Source: CAYJDP01 sp964371025 (lineage in GTDB: Bacteria > Bacillota_I > Bacilli_A > RF39 > UBA660). From it: 64,000 nt of DNA. Position 1 is the first letter of the stretch. Each line of letters starts with the position of its first letter. The stretch lies in NCBI GenBank assembly GCA_964371025.1, contig CAYJKH010000005.1, forward strand, positions 1 through 64,000. Direction: 5' to 3'. Position numbers and translations under genes: made by a program. The notes below the pieces were generated by a model. It saw only the letters and a program-made list of their open reading frames with translations, searched no databases and was not told the DNA's origin. This document shows positions 42,630-52,073 of the stretch, piece by piece.

Positions 42630-44375
42630 TTATTTACTAGCTGTTTTATTATTAATCTCTTCTTTTATTAAATTAATAAATTCTTCTATTGTAACAGTTA
42701 CTGTCTTTTGTTCCCCATGTATTCTATAACTAATAGTTTTATTATCTTTTTCATTATCTCCAAGTATTAAAGTATAAGGCACTTTCATAGTTTGAGTCTC
42801 TCTTAATCTATACCCTAATTTTTCATTACGATCATCTAACTCTGATCTAAATCCATTTTCAAGTAATATATCATTTATTTCTTTAGCGTACTCTCCTTGG
42901 AATTCACTATTTACTGGAATAACTTTCATTTGAGTAGGTGCTAACCATAAAGGAAATAGCCCAGCAAAATGTTCTATTAAAATACCAATAAATCTTTCTA
43001 TCGACCCAAATATTACTCTATGTAACATAACGGGTCTTTTCTTACTACCATCTGAATCAATGTATGTTAAATCAAATCTTTCTGATAAATTCATATCTAA
43101 TTGGATTGTTCCACATTGCCAAACTCTTCCAAGAGAATCTTTTATTTTAAAGTCTAATTTTGGACCATAAAAAGCTCCATCTCCAGGGTTTAGTTTAAAT
43201 CCTTTACCAAACTTATTACATGCATTCTCTAAAGCTTTTTCAGATTTATTCCAAATATCTAAATCTCCAATATATTTATCTTCAGGTCTAGTAGATAATT
43301 CAATATCATATGATAAGTCAAAAATAGAATATACTCGATCAATAAATGACATAAGCTTAATAATTTCATCTTCTATTTGGTCTTCTCTCATAAAGATATG
43401 GGCATCATCTTGGGTAAAGTTTCTTACTCTAAACAATCCGTTTAATGCTCCACTTGCTTCATGTCTATGCACTAGCCCTAACTCTCCTACTCTTAATGGT
43501 AATTCCTTATATGAGTGTTGTGAATTATTATAAACAAGCATTCCTCCTGGACAATTCATTGGTTTTATAGCAAATTCCTTATCATCTATTTCCGAAATAT
43601 ACATATTTTCTTTATAATTTTTCCAATGTCCTGAGATTTCCCAAAGTTCCTTGCTTAGCATGATTGGTGTTTTAATAAACTCATATCCTTCACGTTTATG
43701 TTCTTCATACCAATAATTTTCTAATTCATTTCTTAAAGTCATCCCTTTATTTAGAAAAATTGGAAATCCAGGTCCATATTCACTCATCATAAATAATCCA
43801 AGTTCACGCCCTAATTTTTTATGATCTCTTTTTTTAGCTTCTTCTAATAAATGTAAATGGTTATTTAATTCTTCTTCTGTTTCAAAGCAAATCCCATATA
43901 CTCTTTGTAACATTTTATTTGAAGAATCCCCTTTCCAGTATGCACCAGATGCTTTTAACAATTTAAAATGTTTTAACTCTTTAACTGTTTCAACATGAGG
44001 TCCACGACAAAGATCTGTAAAATCTCCTTGTGTATAACAAGTAATAATAGTATTATCTTCCTCCATATTATTTATTAAATCTAATTTATATGGATCATTC
44101 TTAAATTTTTCTAACGCTTCTTCTTTTGTTAATTCTTCTTTTACAATTCTTTTTCCATCTTTAGAAATTTTTTTCATTTCTTTTTCGATTTTAGAAAAGT
44201 CATCTTCACTAATTGATTGATCTCCTAAATCAATATCATAATAAAATCCTTCTTCTATCACAGGACCTACCCAAAATAGGGCATTTGGATATATTTTTTT
44301 CACTGCTTGCGCTAATAAATGAGCACATGAGTGGTTTAATATATTTAATTTTTCATTTTCTTTTATATTTATCAT
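42630..44375 (-). CDS. thrS: threonyl-tRNA synthetase lacking the TGS domain
   Basis: Class II enzyme that charges tRNA-Thr. The 581 residues begin almost directly with the editing domain: HSCAHLLAQAVK starts at residue 15, whereas in E. coli ThrRS it is near 73 after a TGS domain. Editing-site residues (HSCAHL and the CRGPHV motif) are present, as is the catalytic core with the FGPGFPIF-type region, NCPGGMLVYN and RVGELGLVHRHEASGALNGL, and a C-terminal anticodon domain. The start at 44375 follows GGAAGGAGA. An open frame to 44441 only covers the leader. Confidence 0.95.
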   Translation of the reverse strand: MINIKENEKLNILNHSCAHLLAQAVKKIYPNALFWVGPVIEEGFYYDIDLGDQSISEDDFSKIEKEMKKISKDGKRIVKEELTKEEALEKFKNDPYKLDLINNMEEDNTIITCYTQGDFTDLCRGPHVETVKELKHFKLLKASGAYWKGDSSNKMLQRVYGICFETEEELNNHLHLLEEAKKRDHKKLGRELGLFMMSEYGPGFPIFLNKGMTLRNELENYWYEEHKREGYEFIKTPIMLSKELWEISGHWKNYKENMYISEIDDKEFAIKPMNCPGGMLVYNNSQHSYKELPLRVGELGLVHRHEASGALNGLFRVRNFTQDDAHIFMREDQIEDEIIKLMSFIDRVYSIFDLSYDIELSTRPEDKYIGDLDIWNKSEKALENACNKFGKGFKLNPGDGAFYGPKLDFKIKDSLGRVWQCGTIQLDMNLSERFDLTYIDSDGSKKRPVMLHRVIFGSIERFIGILIEHFAGLFPLWLAPTQMKVIPVNSEFQGEYAKEINDILLENGFRSELDDRNEKLGYRLRETQTMKVPYTLILGDNEKDNKTISYRIHGEQKTVTVTIEEFINLIKEEINNKTASK

Positions 44376-44392
44376 ATTTTTCTCCTTCCAAT

Positions 44393-44558
44393 AAAAAAAC
44401 TCCGACATTAAAATATGTAGGAGTGAATTACACGGTACCATCCTTGGTTTTACTTAATTAATATAACGGTATTATCCGGAATTACTTTTAATAACTCTAC
44501 TCTAAAGGGAGTAACTTTTAAATATTTATATCGTTTTCACCAACCACGATTTCTCTTT
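44393..44558 (-). promoter_or_regulatory. T-box leader, Thr specifier, for thrS
   Basis: Stem I starts AAAGAGAAATCGTGG and contains TTGGTGAAAAC. The specifier is most likely ACT (44512-44510), a Thr codon. The T-box AAGGATGGTACCGTG is at 44445-44431. The transcript ends in a terminator with TTTTTTT (44399-44393). Confidence 0.9.
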
Positions 44559-44635
44559 AATAAACATTTTAAAAATCATATCCTTTGTCTTTGTATTTAG
44601 TTTTATAATATATCTAATTTCTAACTTTGTCAAGG

Positions 44636-45484
44636 TTACTTAACTGCTTGTTTAAATTCTATAGGAATTGGTATTTCAAATAATATTTCCTTTTTAATTA
44701 TTGGATGAAATAATTTTAAACGATTAGCATGTAAATATAATCTTTTTTCATTATTTTTAGGATTACCATATTTTTTATCTCCTAAAATAGGATTATTTAT
44801 TGTTTTCATTGCTACTCTTATTTGATTTTTTCTTCCTGTTTCAATATTAATTTTTAATAAAGAATTTTGAGTTCCTTCTTTAATTAATTCAAAATTAGTA
44901 ATGGCTTCTTTTCCATCTTTTGGTTTTGTCTCATATACCAAATTTGTTTTTGTCTCTCTTAAATATTGAACTATTTTGTCTTTTTCTTTTTTTACATGCC
45001 CTTCTACTACTGCTGTATATTCTCTAAGTGAGGCAAATGTATTCCAATTTTCTTGTAATTGATTTTTCATTTTTTCACTTTTAGCAAGGATTACTAAACC
45101 ACTTGTATCTTTATCTAGTCTATGAACTACAAATACTTTTGCCCTTGGATTTTTGGCCTTTAAATAGTTAGATACTATTCTATAAACTGTATTTTCTCTT
45201 TCTTTTGCAGTTCCGATTGATAAAAGTCCTGCTGGTTTGTTAACTACAATTATATATTCATCTTCAAATACTATTTCAAATGGTAATTGAGTTTTACTTT
45301 TATTTTTAGTATTAATTACTATAGTCATACCTGGTTTTAATAAATAATTATGTTTTGTCGTTTTAACATTATCTACATAAATTGATCCGAATTTTAAATA
45401 TTGCTTTATTCTTTTATTTGGCATATCTATATTATCATCTAAATACTTTAATAGTGTTGAATCTTTTTTTACTAATATTTTCAT
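44636..45484 (-). CDS. RluA-family pseudouridine synthase
   Basis: The 282-residue enzyme isomerises uridine in rRNA or tRNA. An S4-like N-terminal domain (KRIKQYLKFGSIYVDN) precedes the catalytic domain. The nucleophile Asp is in VHRLDKDTSGLVI, with NKPAGLLSI upstream and ETGRKNQIRV downstream. The exact target (RluC, RluD or RluA type) cannot be assigned. It lies 9 bases after yebC and is one of two such paralogues in the window. Confidence 0.92.
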   Translation of the reverse strand: MKILVKKDSTLLKYLDDNIDMPNKRIKQYLKFGSIYVDNVKTTKHNYLLKPGMTIVINTKNKSKTQLPFEIVFEDEYIIVVNKPAGLLSIGTAKERENTVYRIVSNYLKAKNPRAKVFVVHRLDKDTSGLVILAKSEKMKNQLQENWNTFASLREYTAVVEGHVKKEKDKIVQYLRETKTNLVYETKPKDGKEAITNFELIKEGTQNSLLKINIETGRKNQIRVAMKTINNPILGDKKYGNPKNNEKRLYLHANRLKLFHPIIKKEILFEIPIPIEFKQAVK

Positions 45485-45493
45485 ATATCCTCC

Positions 45494-46207
45494 TTATTTT
45501 AAATTATTATATACATTTTGAACATCATCTAAATCTTCTAGTATCTCTGTTAACTTATATATTTTTTCTTCATCTTCTGCTCCTAATGTAATTTCCATAT
45601 TGGGAATATATGTTAATTCACATTGTAAGAATTCTTTTACTTCTATTTGCTCAAGTTTTTCTTTGACTAAAATGAAATTTTCTAATGTAGTTGTAATTAT
45701 ATATGAAGCCTCATCTACTTCAAAATCTATTACGAAATCTAATACTTCCATCATAATTGTTTCTTCATCATACTCTAGAGGTATTTCAATTAATCCAATA
45801 TGATTAAACATATAACTTACTGAACCATCAGTTCCAAGCTTTCCTCCAGCTTTAGTAAAACTACTTCTCACAAGCGATGCTGTTCTATTTTTATTATCAG
45901 TAAGACAATCTACCATGAAAGCTACTCCATTAGGACCATATCCTTCATATCTAATACTTTCATAGTTTTCACCATCCGTATTACCTTTTGCTTTATCTAT
46001 TGCCTTTTTAATATTATCTTTTGGCATATTTTGAGCTTTTGCTTTATCTACTACTAATCTTAATGCTGCATTTTGATCAACATCAGGAATCCCTTGCTTT
46101 GCTGCTACAAATATTTCTTTAGCAAGTTTTTGAAAAACTTTTCCTCTTGCTTGATCCGCTGCTCCTTTAGCATGTTTAATTTTTGACCATTTTGAATGTC
46201 CTGCCAT
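45494..46207 (-). CDS. yebC: YebC/PmpR-family protein
   Basis: The 237-residue cytosolic protein has the family start AGHSKWSKIKHAKGAADQARG and the middle YEGYGPNGVAFMVDCLTDNKNRT. Family members act as transcription regulators or, more recently proposed, as factors that relieve ribosome stalling on proline stretches. Full length and all three domains are present. It leads a short transcript with the pseudouridine synthase. Confidence 0.95.
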   Translation of the reverse strand: MAGHSKWSKIKHAKGAADQARGKVFQKLAKEIFVAAKQGIPDVDQNAALRLVVDKAKAQNMPKDNIKKAIDKAKGNTDGENYESIRYEGYGPNGVAFMVDCLTDNKNRTASLVRSSFTKAGGKLGTDGSVSYMFNHIGLIEIPLEYDEETIMMEVLDFVIDFEVDEASYIITTTLENFILVKEKLEQIEVKEFLQCELTYIPNMEITLGAEDEEKIYKLTEILEDLDDVQNVYNNLK

Positions 46208-46266
46208 AATCCCACTTCCTTTAACTCCTATATTTTATCACATTTTCTATTTTTTTTAAAGTAAAA

Positions 46267-46293
46267 AATAAAAACACTTAATGTGTTTTTATA
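46267..46293 (-). terminator. terminator after the Hpt-receiver gene
   Basis: On the minus strand AAAACACATT and AAGTGTTTT form a hairpin followed by TATTTTTT just past the stop. Confidence 0.7.
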
Positions 46294-47149
46294 TAACTTC
46301 TCCATAATATAAAGCTTTTTCAATTGCTAATTTTATGTCTTGCTCTCCAAAAGGTTTAACTAACATGTCTACAATTTGATACTTATATATTTTATCTATA
46401 GTTTCTTTTGTAGAATCTCCACTAATAACTATAGTTGGTATATCTTTTAATAAATTTAAACTATTCATATATTCAAGTACTTTATGACCATCCATAACTG
46501 GCATATTAATATCAAGTAACATAGCACTAATATGAGTATGATTAGCAGGATTATTTAATATATCGATTACTTCTTTGCCATTTTCTACTTCTACTACTAC
46601 GTATAATTTTTCAAAAGCTTTTTTGACAAACTCACGAATTATTTTAGAATCATCTGCTACTAATACTGTTTTAGCAGATAATATAGGAACATCCCTTGCT
46701 ACTACTAAAGGTTTTGGAATTTCTACTATTGGTTCTTGTTGTACTGTCTGTTGAACAGGTTGCTCAACTACTGGAGCTTTAACCTCTTCTTCTATTCCCA
46801 TATATTCCTTTACTATTTTTAAGGTTTTATTCGCTTCGTTAACTAGTGCTAAGAAATTAGTTTGAACAAAGTTATAATCATTAGCTTTACTTTTCATTTC
46901 ATGCTCATATGACATATCTCCCAGTTTAGTAAATCCAAAATATCTAGCATCACTTTTTAAAGAATGCACATAAATGGCATAATTAGCCATATCTTTTACT
47001 TCTAAATAATTTTTTAACTTCATTATCTTTTCACCAGTACCAGTTAAAAAATCTCCTATTGTATCATTATAAGTTTCTATATCTCCAAATAATTCTAAGC
47101 TGCTATCAATATCAACATTGTTGTTTATCAAAAACTGTTTATCTTTCAT
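46289..47149 (-). CDS. Hpt-receiver phosphorelay protein
   Basis: The 286 residues start with a histidine phosphotransfer domain (about 15-118). The phospho-His is His62 in YVHSLKSDARYFG, in the family HxLKSxA pattern. A Pro/Val/Glu/Gln-rich linker (about 120-150) leads to a receiver domain with DD at 166-167, the acceptor Asp213 in LLDINMPVMDG, a Ser/Thr at VISGDS, and the Lys in VKPFG. It has no DNA-binding or enzymatic output. It lies 44 bases after the second hybrid kinase and probably takes its phosphate. Confidence 0.92.
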   Translation of the reverse strand: MKDKQFLINNNVDIDSSLELFGDIETYNDTIGDFLTGTGEKIMKLKNYLEVKDMANYAIYVHSLKSDARYFGFTKLGDMSYEHEMKSKANDYNFVQTNFLALVNEANKTLKIVKEYMGIEEEVKAPVVEQPVQQTVQQEPIVEIPKPLVVARDVPILSAKTVLVADDSKIIREFVKKAFEKLYVVVEVENGKEVIDILNNPANHTHISAMLLDINMPVMDGHKVLEYMNSLNLLKDIPTIVISGDSTKETIDKIYKYQIVDMLVKPFGEQDIKLAIEKALYYGEVI

Positions 47150-47193
47150 ATTAAATCTCCTTAATTATGTTCAGTATATCATATAAATATTAA

Positions 47194-49017
47194 TTATGTT
47201 TTAAAATTTTTCTTAATTGTCTTTTTTAGTAAGTCTTTTTCAATAGGTTTTGGTAAATAATCATCAAATCCATCTTCTAAGTATTTCTTTTTCATACCAG
47301 CAAGAGCATTAGCAGTCAAAACAATAATTGGTGTATTAAAACCTTCTAATTGATGAAGTTTTTTCATAGTTTCTACTCCACTCATTTTAGGCATCATATC
47401 ATCCATTAAAATTAAATCAAATTTTTCACCATTTTGAATCTTTTCTAAACAAGAAAACCCATTATCAATTGTTTCTAAAATAACCTTTTCTCCTCGTAAT
47501 AATCTTTCTACTACTTTTAAATTAATTTTATTATCATCAACAATTAATATTTTTTGATTATTAAATTCAATTTTTTCTTCAATAGTTAACTCTTCTATAG
47601 CTTCTTCCACTACTATTTTTTGATCAATTGCCACTATAAAACTTGAACCTTCTCCATAAACACTTTTTACAACAACTTTCCCATTCATTAATTCAATTAA
47701 TTTCTTTGTTATGGCAAGTCCAAGACCTGTTCCTTCAATTGTAGCATTTTTTTCTAAATCAAATCTTTCAAAGTTAGAAAATAACTTATCTATATTTTCT
47801 TCTTTAATTCCTATTCCTGAGTCTTCTACTGTTATAATTAATCGGCACATACCATTTATTTTAACAGTGGAAACATTAAAATTTATATATCCTTCCCTTG
47901 TATACTTAGCAGCATTAGTTAGTAAGTTAACAATAATTTGTTTTAATCTAACATAATCACCATATAATATATCAGGTAAATCTTCACTAACTTTTATATT
48001 AAATGTAATTGGTTTTTCTTTAATTCTCGTATTTACTAAAGCTGCTACATCTTTAATAATTTTTTTCGGTTTATATTCTACATTTACAATTTCTAACTTA
48101 TTAGCCTCTATTTTAGTAATATCAAGTATTCCATTAATTATCTCTAATAAGTTATTAGAAGCTGTTATAATATTTTCAACATCCTCTTTACCATCTTTGG
48201 ATAAGTCTTCTTCTTTCATCGATTCAGAAAAACCTACTATCGCATTAAGAGGAGTTCTAATCTCATGAGACATACTTGATAAAAAGTCTGTTTTAGCTCG
48301 ATTAGCTTTTTCTGCCTGCAGTTTTGCAGCATCTAATTGTTCAATCATCTTTAAATCCGGATTTTCAATAGTGTTGTACATTATAAAAACTAAAATGTAT
48401 AATGTGAAATCATATATTATAAAATAGGGAAATATATAACTAATAATTGCAATTAGGATTATACCTACTAGAAAAAATTTAAAAGAATTATATCTTTTAT
48501 CTTTATTATTTTTACTTTTCACCATTAATATAAGGCTACATAACAACCATATTGTTATAAATATTATAACAGCAATAAAACCTAAACCTTTTACATTCAA
48601 TATACCATTTAATTCATAAAACTCTAATGGTAAAATATTCATTATTATAATTTGGCATAAAAATACTATACCTACATTTTTATATATTTTTTTAACATCA
48701 TTTTTTATGGATATAGTAATTAAATATAAAAATAAAGCAACTGGAACACTAGTTATTAAAGTAAATAAAATCTTATTAACAATAACTAAATTAATTTGAT
48801 AATTTTCAATTTGATAAGAAATAGGAATTGTCGATCCTACAAGATGTAAAGTTGTATTAATAACAGAATATATAATAGAAATTATTAATATATATTCGAA
48901 AAATATATTTTCTTTATACATAGTTGATCTTTTTTTAAAATAAAATAAGGCAATCCCTATAAGCAAGATTAACGATACCAAAGGTATTGCATAAGAAATT
49001 GTATATGTATTTTCCAT
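47194..49017 (-). CDS. membrane hybrid histidine kinase with C-terminal receiver (second copy)
   Basis: The 607-residue kinase has six or seven membrane helices (1 to about 215), HisKA with His251 in SSMSHEIRTPLNAI, HATPase with DSGIGI and GTGLGLAITK, and a receiver with LILMDDMMPKMSG. It is closely similar to the kinase at 18560-20407, including the ENPDLKMIEQL junction after the last helix. The two are paralogues 27 kb apart. It is followed by the Hpt-receiver protein, suggesting a His-Asp-His-Asp relay. Confidence 0.93.
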   Translation of the reverse strand: MENTYTISYAIPLVSLILLIGIALFYFKKRSTMYKENIFFEYILIISIIYSVINTTLHLVGSTIPISYQIENYQINLVIVNKILFTLITSVPVALFLYLITISIKNDVKKIYKNVGIVFLCQIIIMNILPLEFYELNGILNVKGLGFIAVIIFITIWLLCSLILMVKSKNNKDKRYNSFKFFLVGIILIAIISYIFPYFIIYDFTLYILVFIMYNTIENPDLKMIEQLDAAKLQAEKANRAKTDFLSSMSHEIRTPLNAIVGFSESMKEEDLSKDGKEDVENIITASNNLLEIINGILDITKIEANKLEIVNVEYKPKKIIKDVAALVNTRIKEKPITFNIKVSEDLPDILYGDYVRLKQIIVNLLTNAAKYTREGYINFNVSTVKINGMCRLIITVEDSGIGIKEENIDKLFSNFERFDLEKNATIEGTGLGLAITKKLIELMNGKVVVKSVYGEGSSFIVAIDQKIVVEEAIEELTIEEKIEFNNQKILIVDDNKINLKVVERLLRGEKVILETIDNGFSCLEKIQNGEKFDLILMDDMMPKMSGVETMKKLHQLEGFNTPIIVLTANALAGMKKKYLEDGFDDYLPKPIEKDLLKKTIKKNFKT

Positions 49018-49091
49018 ATTATCACCTATTATAATATTAACATTAGTTTAAACATAATTCAATATGAAATTTATGCTATGTTTTACTTCGT

Positions 49092-49128
49092 TAAAAAAAC
49101 AACAAAATATAATTTGTTGTTTTATTTC
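49092..49128 (-). terminator. terminator after the phospholipase/acyltransferase gene
   Basis: On the minus strand AAACAACAAA and TTTGTTGTTT form a 10-bp stem with loop TTATAT, followed by TTTT. Confidence 0.8.
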
Positions 49129-51206
49129 TTTTTATTTTTAGAAAACCTTTCATCTTGCAGTCTATTCCAATTGTTTTTAGCAAAATTATTAATTTCATAT
49201 TTTTCCTCTTCTTTTAATCTATAATATTCTTGTAAATTACTTTTTACCGCCCTTATAGATGTTAAGTTTAATGAATTTAAATCAATATTACTAATGTCTT
49301 TTAAAATATCTTTTTCTGATTCAGATTTAGATTTATTATTTAATATTTCTTCTTCAGTCCAATTAGACTTAGGATCCCATAACACATGTAAATACTCATT
49401 AACTCTATCTTCTAAATATTTTTTTCTATCAATTTCTGGGTTAGAGCTTCTTTTATGTTTTTCGCTACATAATTCAAACCCATACCACGTCATAGTTGCT
49501 AAGGTTCCTTCTAAGTGTTCTATAGCGTCTTCTTCCGAAAAGTTACTATAATTAATCGGATCCCCAATAAGCGTAATAATTCCTTTTTGTTTATAATTAC
49601 TAATATGTACCATCGGAACTACTTCTTTTCCTGTTTCTTTTGCTATTTTATAAAAACCTTTGGCAAGTGGTAAACATAATAAATTTTCACTATGATTAAA
49701 TGATCCTTCAGGATAAATAACTAAACTGTTATCATTATCTAATACTTTTTTTGCTTTTGGAACAGTTTCATATCTACTTTGTTTTGAATCTTTATCAACG
49801 TGAATAACTCCACTTATATATTGAATATAAGTTTCTGGATTTATTCTAAATTGATCTTTTATACCAGCAATTGCATACACATTTCTATCTAATGACGTTA
49901 ATGTAGCTTTAAAATCTTCTCCGAAAGAATGTGCTGGCGCAAAAATATATCCTTTGTTTTTTGATAAATTTTTCAGACATTCTTTACTACTACACTCTTT
50001 AATATCTACCATGTTTTTTTCTTTATCTTCTGTAAATTTAAATATGTAATTATTTTTATTCATACTTTTTTTAATTGCAAATTTAATTACTGGAGCTATT
50101 TTTTTTCTAACATTCATACTTTTTATACTATCAAAATTTTCTAACGTTCCATTTCTGATTTTATTATGTAATGGAGCATTAATTTTAATTCCTCGATTAA
50201 TCTTATTAGTTATTTTTTTTCTAGCTTCACTAGCTTCTTCTTTGGTATTATTTAATTCAAACTTTTTATTTTCTGTTTGACCATGTAAAGATGAGTAATT
50301 AGGAATCAATTCGACAATATCTTGATATGAAAAATTTTTCTTTTTGAATAATTCACATAATTTAGTTGTAATTAATACTGTTTCATTTAGCGCATCTTCA
50401 TATAATTCAAAAAATGACTTATTAGATTTAATATCTTTAAATGTTGGATTAATCCATTCTGCTTTTTCTTCATTAGTATATTTTTTCACATCACTAATTT
50501 TTCCATTATAAGAAAATGAATTAGCTCCCATAAAAAGAGGATCTATCTTTTTGTAAATTCCTTTTTTTACTCCTTTTGGGTCATATTTCAGATTTTTTAT
50601 AAAAGATTCTAATTGCTCGCAAGCTTCCCCCATTATTAAACCAGCATTTTTTATACCATAAGTATATTCCATACTAGCAGATATAGTTTTTTTCAAATTT
50701 TTATTTATTGCTTTTTTCATATGAAAATCTTTATAAACTTTATAAGTATCTGGGTTTTTCAATTCTTTTTCAAGCATTAAGTATGAATCTATTAACTTTT
50801 CTGCTACACCATGTTCCCATGTTTCTTTAAGAGGATTTGGAGTATGATCTCCAGACATATAAATAATTAACGGGTGTGTATAAGCATCTAAAATATGATG
50901 AGCTATATAACCCACTATAAAATTTTTCACTTGTTTATCTTCTAATAAATTATTATTTTTAGCATAAGTCATATAGTTACAAACAAACTCTTGAAATTGT
51001 TCTTCTTGCAATAATTTCGCAGATTCAATATTACTATCTAATAATTTTTTATTCCATAATTTATAATAATTATGATATATAAACAGATCATGCCCTTGTG
51101 AAAATACGTTATAGTCATCAAAATTATCTAATATATCTAAAGTTTCTTTACTTAATTTTCTTTCTAAATCTTTATGAAAAATATCATGTGTTTTTGGTCC
51201 TGGCAT
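49122..51206 (-). CDS. fusion: zinc-dependent phospholipase C-like domain and PlsC-like acyltransferase
   Basis: The 694-residue cytosolic protein joins two lipid-related domains. The N-terminal about 220 residues match the Zn-dependent phospholipase C/S1-P1 nuclease-like family: MPGPKTHDIFHKDL, then FSQGHDLFIYHN, the metal cluster GYIAHHILDAYTHP (103-112) and WEHGVAEKLID (130-140). A linker of about 200 residues follows. The C-terminal part is a PlsC/LPLAT acyltransferase with HSFGED (HX4D, His426-Asp431) and YPEGS (498-502). There is no signal peptide. A role in polar-lipid turnover is inferred. It follows the permuted papain-fold gene by 6 bases. Confidence 0.8.
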   Translation of the reverse strand: MPGPKTHDIFHKDLERKLSKETLDILDNFDDYNVFSQGHDLFIYHNYYKLWNKKLLDSNIESAKLLQEEQFQEFVCNYMTYAKNNNLLEDKQVKNFIVGYIAHHILDAYTHPLIIYMSGDHTPNPLKETWEHGVAEKLIDSYLMLEKELKNPDTYKVYKDFHMKKAINKNLKKTISASMEYTYGIKNAGLIMGEACEQLESFIKNLKYDPKGVKKGIYKKIDPLFMGANSFSYNGKISDVKKYTNEEKAEWINPTFKDIKSNKSFFELYEDALNETVLITTKLCELFKKKNFSYQDIVELIPNYSSLHGQTENKKFELNNTKEEASEARKKITNKINRGIKINAPLHNKIRNGTLENFDSIKSMNVRKKIAPVIKFAIKKSMNKNNYIFKFTEDKEKNMVDIKECSSKECLKNLSKNKGYIFAPAHSFGEDFKATLTSLDRNVYAIAGIKDQFRINPETYIQYISGVIHVDKDSKQSRYETVPKAKKVLDNDNSLVIYPEGSFNHSENLLCLPLAKGFYKIAKETGKEVVPMVHISNYKQKGIITLIGDPINYSNFSEEDAIEHLEGTLATMTWYGFELCSEKHKRSSNPEIDRKKYLEDRVNEYLHVLWDPKSNWTEEEILNNKSKSESEKDILKDISNIDLNSLNLTSIRAVKSNLQEYYRLKEEEKYEINNFAKNNWNRLQDERFSKNKKK

Positions 51207-51212
51207 TTATCA

Positions 51213-51995
51213 TCACTTCTTTCTTAGAATTTTAGGATTACTTGGTGATTTATAGTTTATATCACTTTTGTACTCTTCTAATATTTTTTTAAATATTCTT
51301 AACTCTTCAATAGTGTTTTTATTTTTATTTAATTTTCTATGTTCTACTTTTCTAGATGTTTCTTCCTTTTTAATTATTTTTTTATTTTTCGCCGTGTTTT
51401 CTTCATTCATTTTTGAAACTAAACTAGATACTGTTCCTGAAAATATTACATTATTTTCATAAATATGATGAATATTAAAAGGTTTCATATTTTTACATTT
51501 ATATCCATATTTATCCAAATCTAATATATTTGCTTTTTGCAATAATTCTGTTACATATTGTGAACAGACATATCGTTTATTATCTTTTAATATACCTTTT
51601 GAACAAATTAACATTGTAATACAAGATATAAAGTTATAATGAAAATCTTTAGAATTTTTCATATCTTCATTAACTTTGTTTTTTAATCTGTTATATTGTT
51701 CTTCGGTTACATTTAATTTAATTATTTCTACTTGCCCAGTTTTTTGTTTTTCTTCAAAAAAACCTGCATGGATACTTTCTTTTATTAATCCTGCATTTAA
51801 TGGATTATTTCTTTTTCTTCGTGCAAATGATACCATATTATCAAATTTATCATCTAAAGATAATGAAACATGAGATAAATCATCTGCATCATATCTATTC
51901 CAGAATTGTAATTTACACCTAAAAGTCATAAACTTCCCAATTCTAGTACCTAAATTTGAAAAAACTAAATATATACTTTTTTCATCTTGTTTCAT
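51213..51995 (-). CDS. YiiX/permuted NlpC-P60-like protein
   Basis: The 260-residue protein fits the circularly permuted papain fold (YiiX/YaeF/LRAT-related). The active His comes first (His42 in DLSHVSLSLDD) and the Cys later (Cys144 in RYVCSQYVTELL). The last about 70 residues are Lys/Glu-rich and probably disordered. Families of this fold act on lipids or amide bonds; with the lipid-enzyme fusion downstream, lipid deacylation is plausible but unproven. The start at 51995 follows AAAAGGGG; the ATGs at 52013 and 52055 lack a ribosome site. Confidence 0.65.
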   Translation of the reverse strand: MKQDEKSIYLVFSNLGTRIGKFMTFRCKLQFWNRYDADDLSHVSLSLDDKFDNMVSFARRKRNNPLNAGLIKESIHAGFFEEKQKTGQVEIIKLNVTEEQYNRLKNKVNEDMKNSKDFHYNFISCITMLICSKGILKDNKRYVCSQYVTELLQKANILDLDKYGYKCKNMKPFNIHHIYENNVIFSGTVSSLVSKMNEENTAKNKKIIKKEETSRKVEHRKLNKNKNTIEELRIFKKILEEYKSDINYKSPSNPKILRKK

Positions 51996-52040
51996 ATGTA
52001 AACCCCTTTTCATATAAACTGCGGCTATTATACCACACAA

Positions 52041-52073
52041 TAAAAAAAAAGTCAATTTTTATTGACTTTAGTC
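52041..52073 (-). terminator. terminator after obg
   Basis: On the minus strand AAAGTCAAT and ATTGACTTT form a 9-bp stem with loop AAAA, followed by TTTTTT, overlapping the obg stop. Confidence 0.85.
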
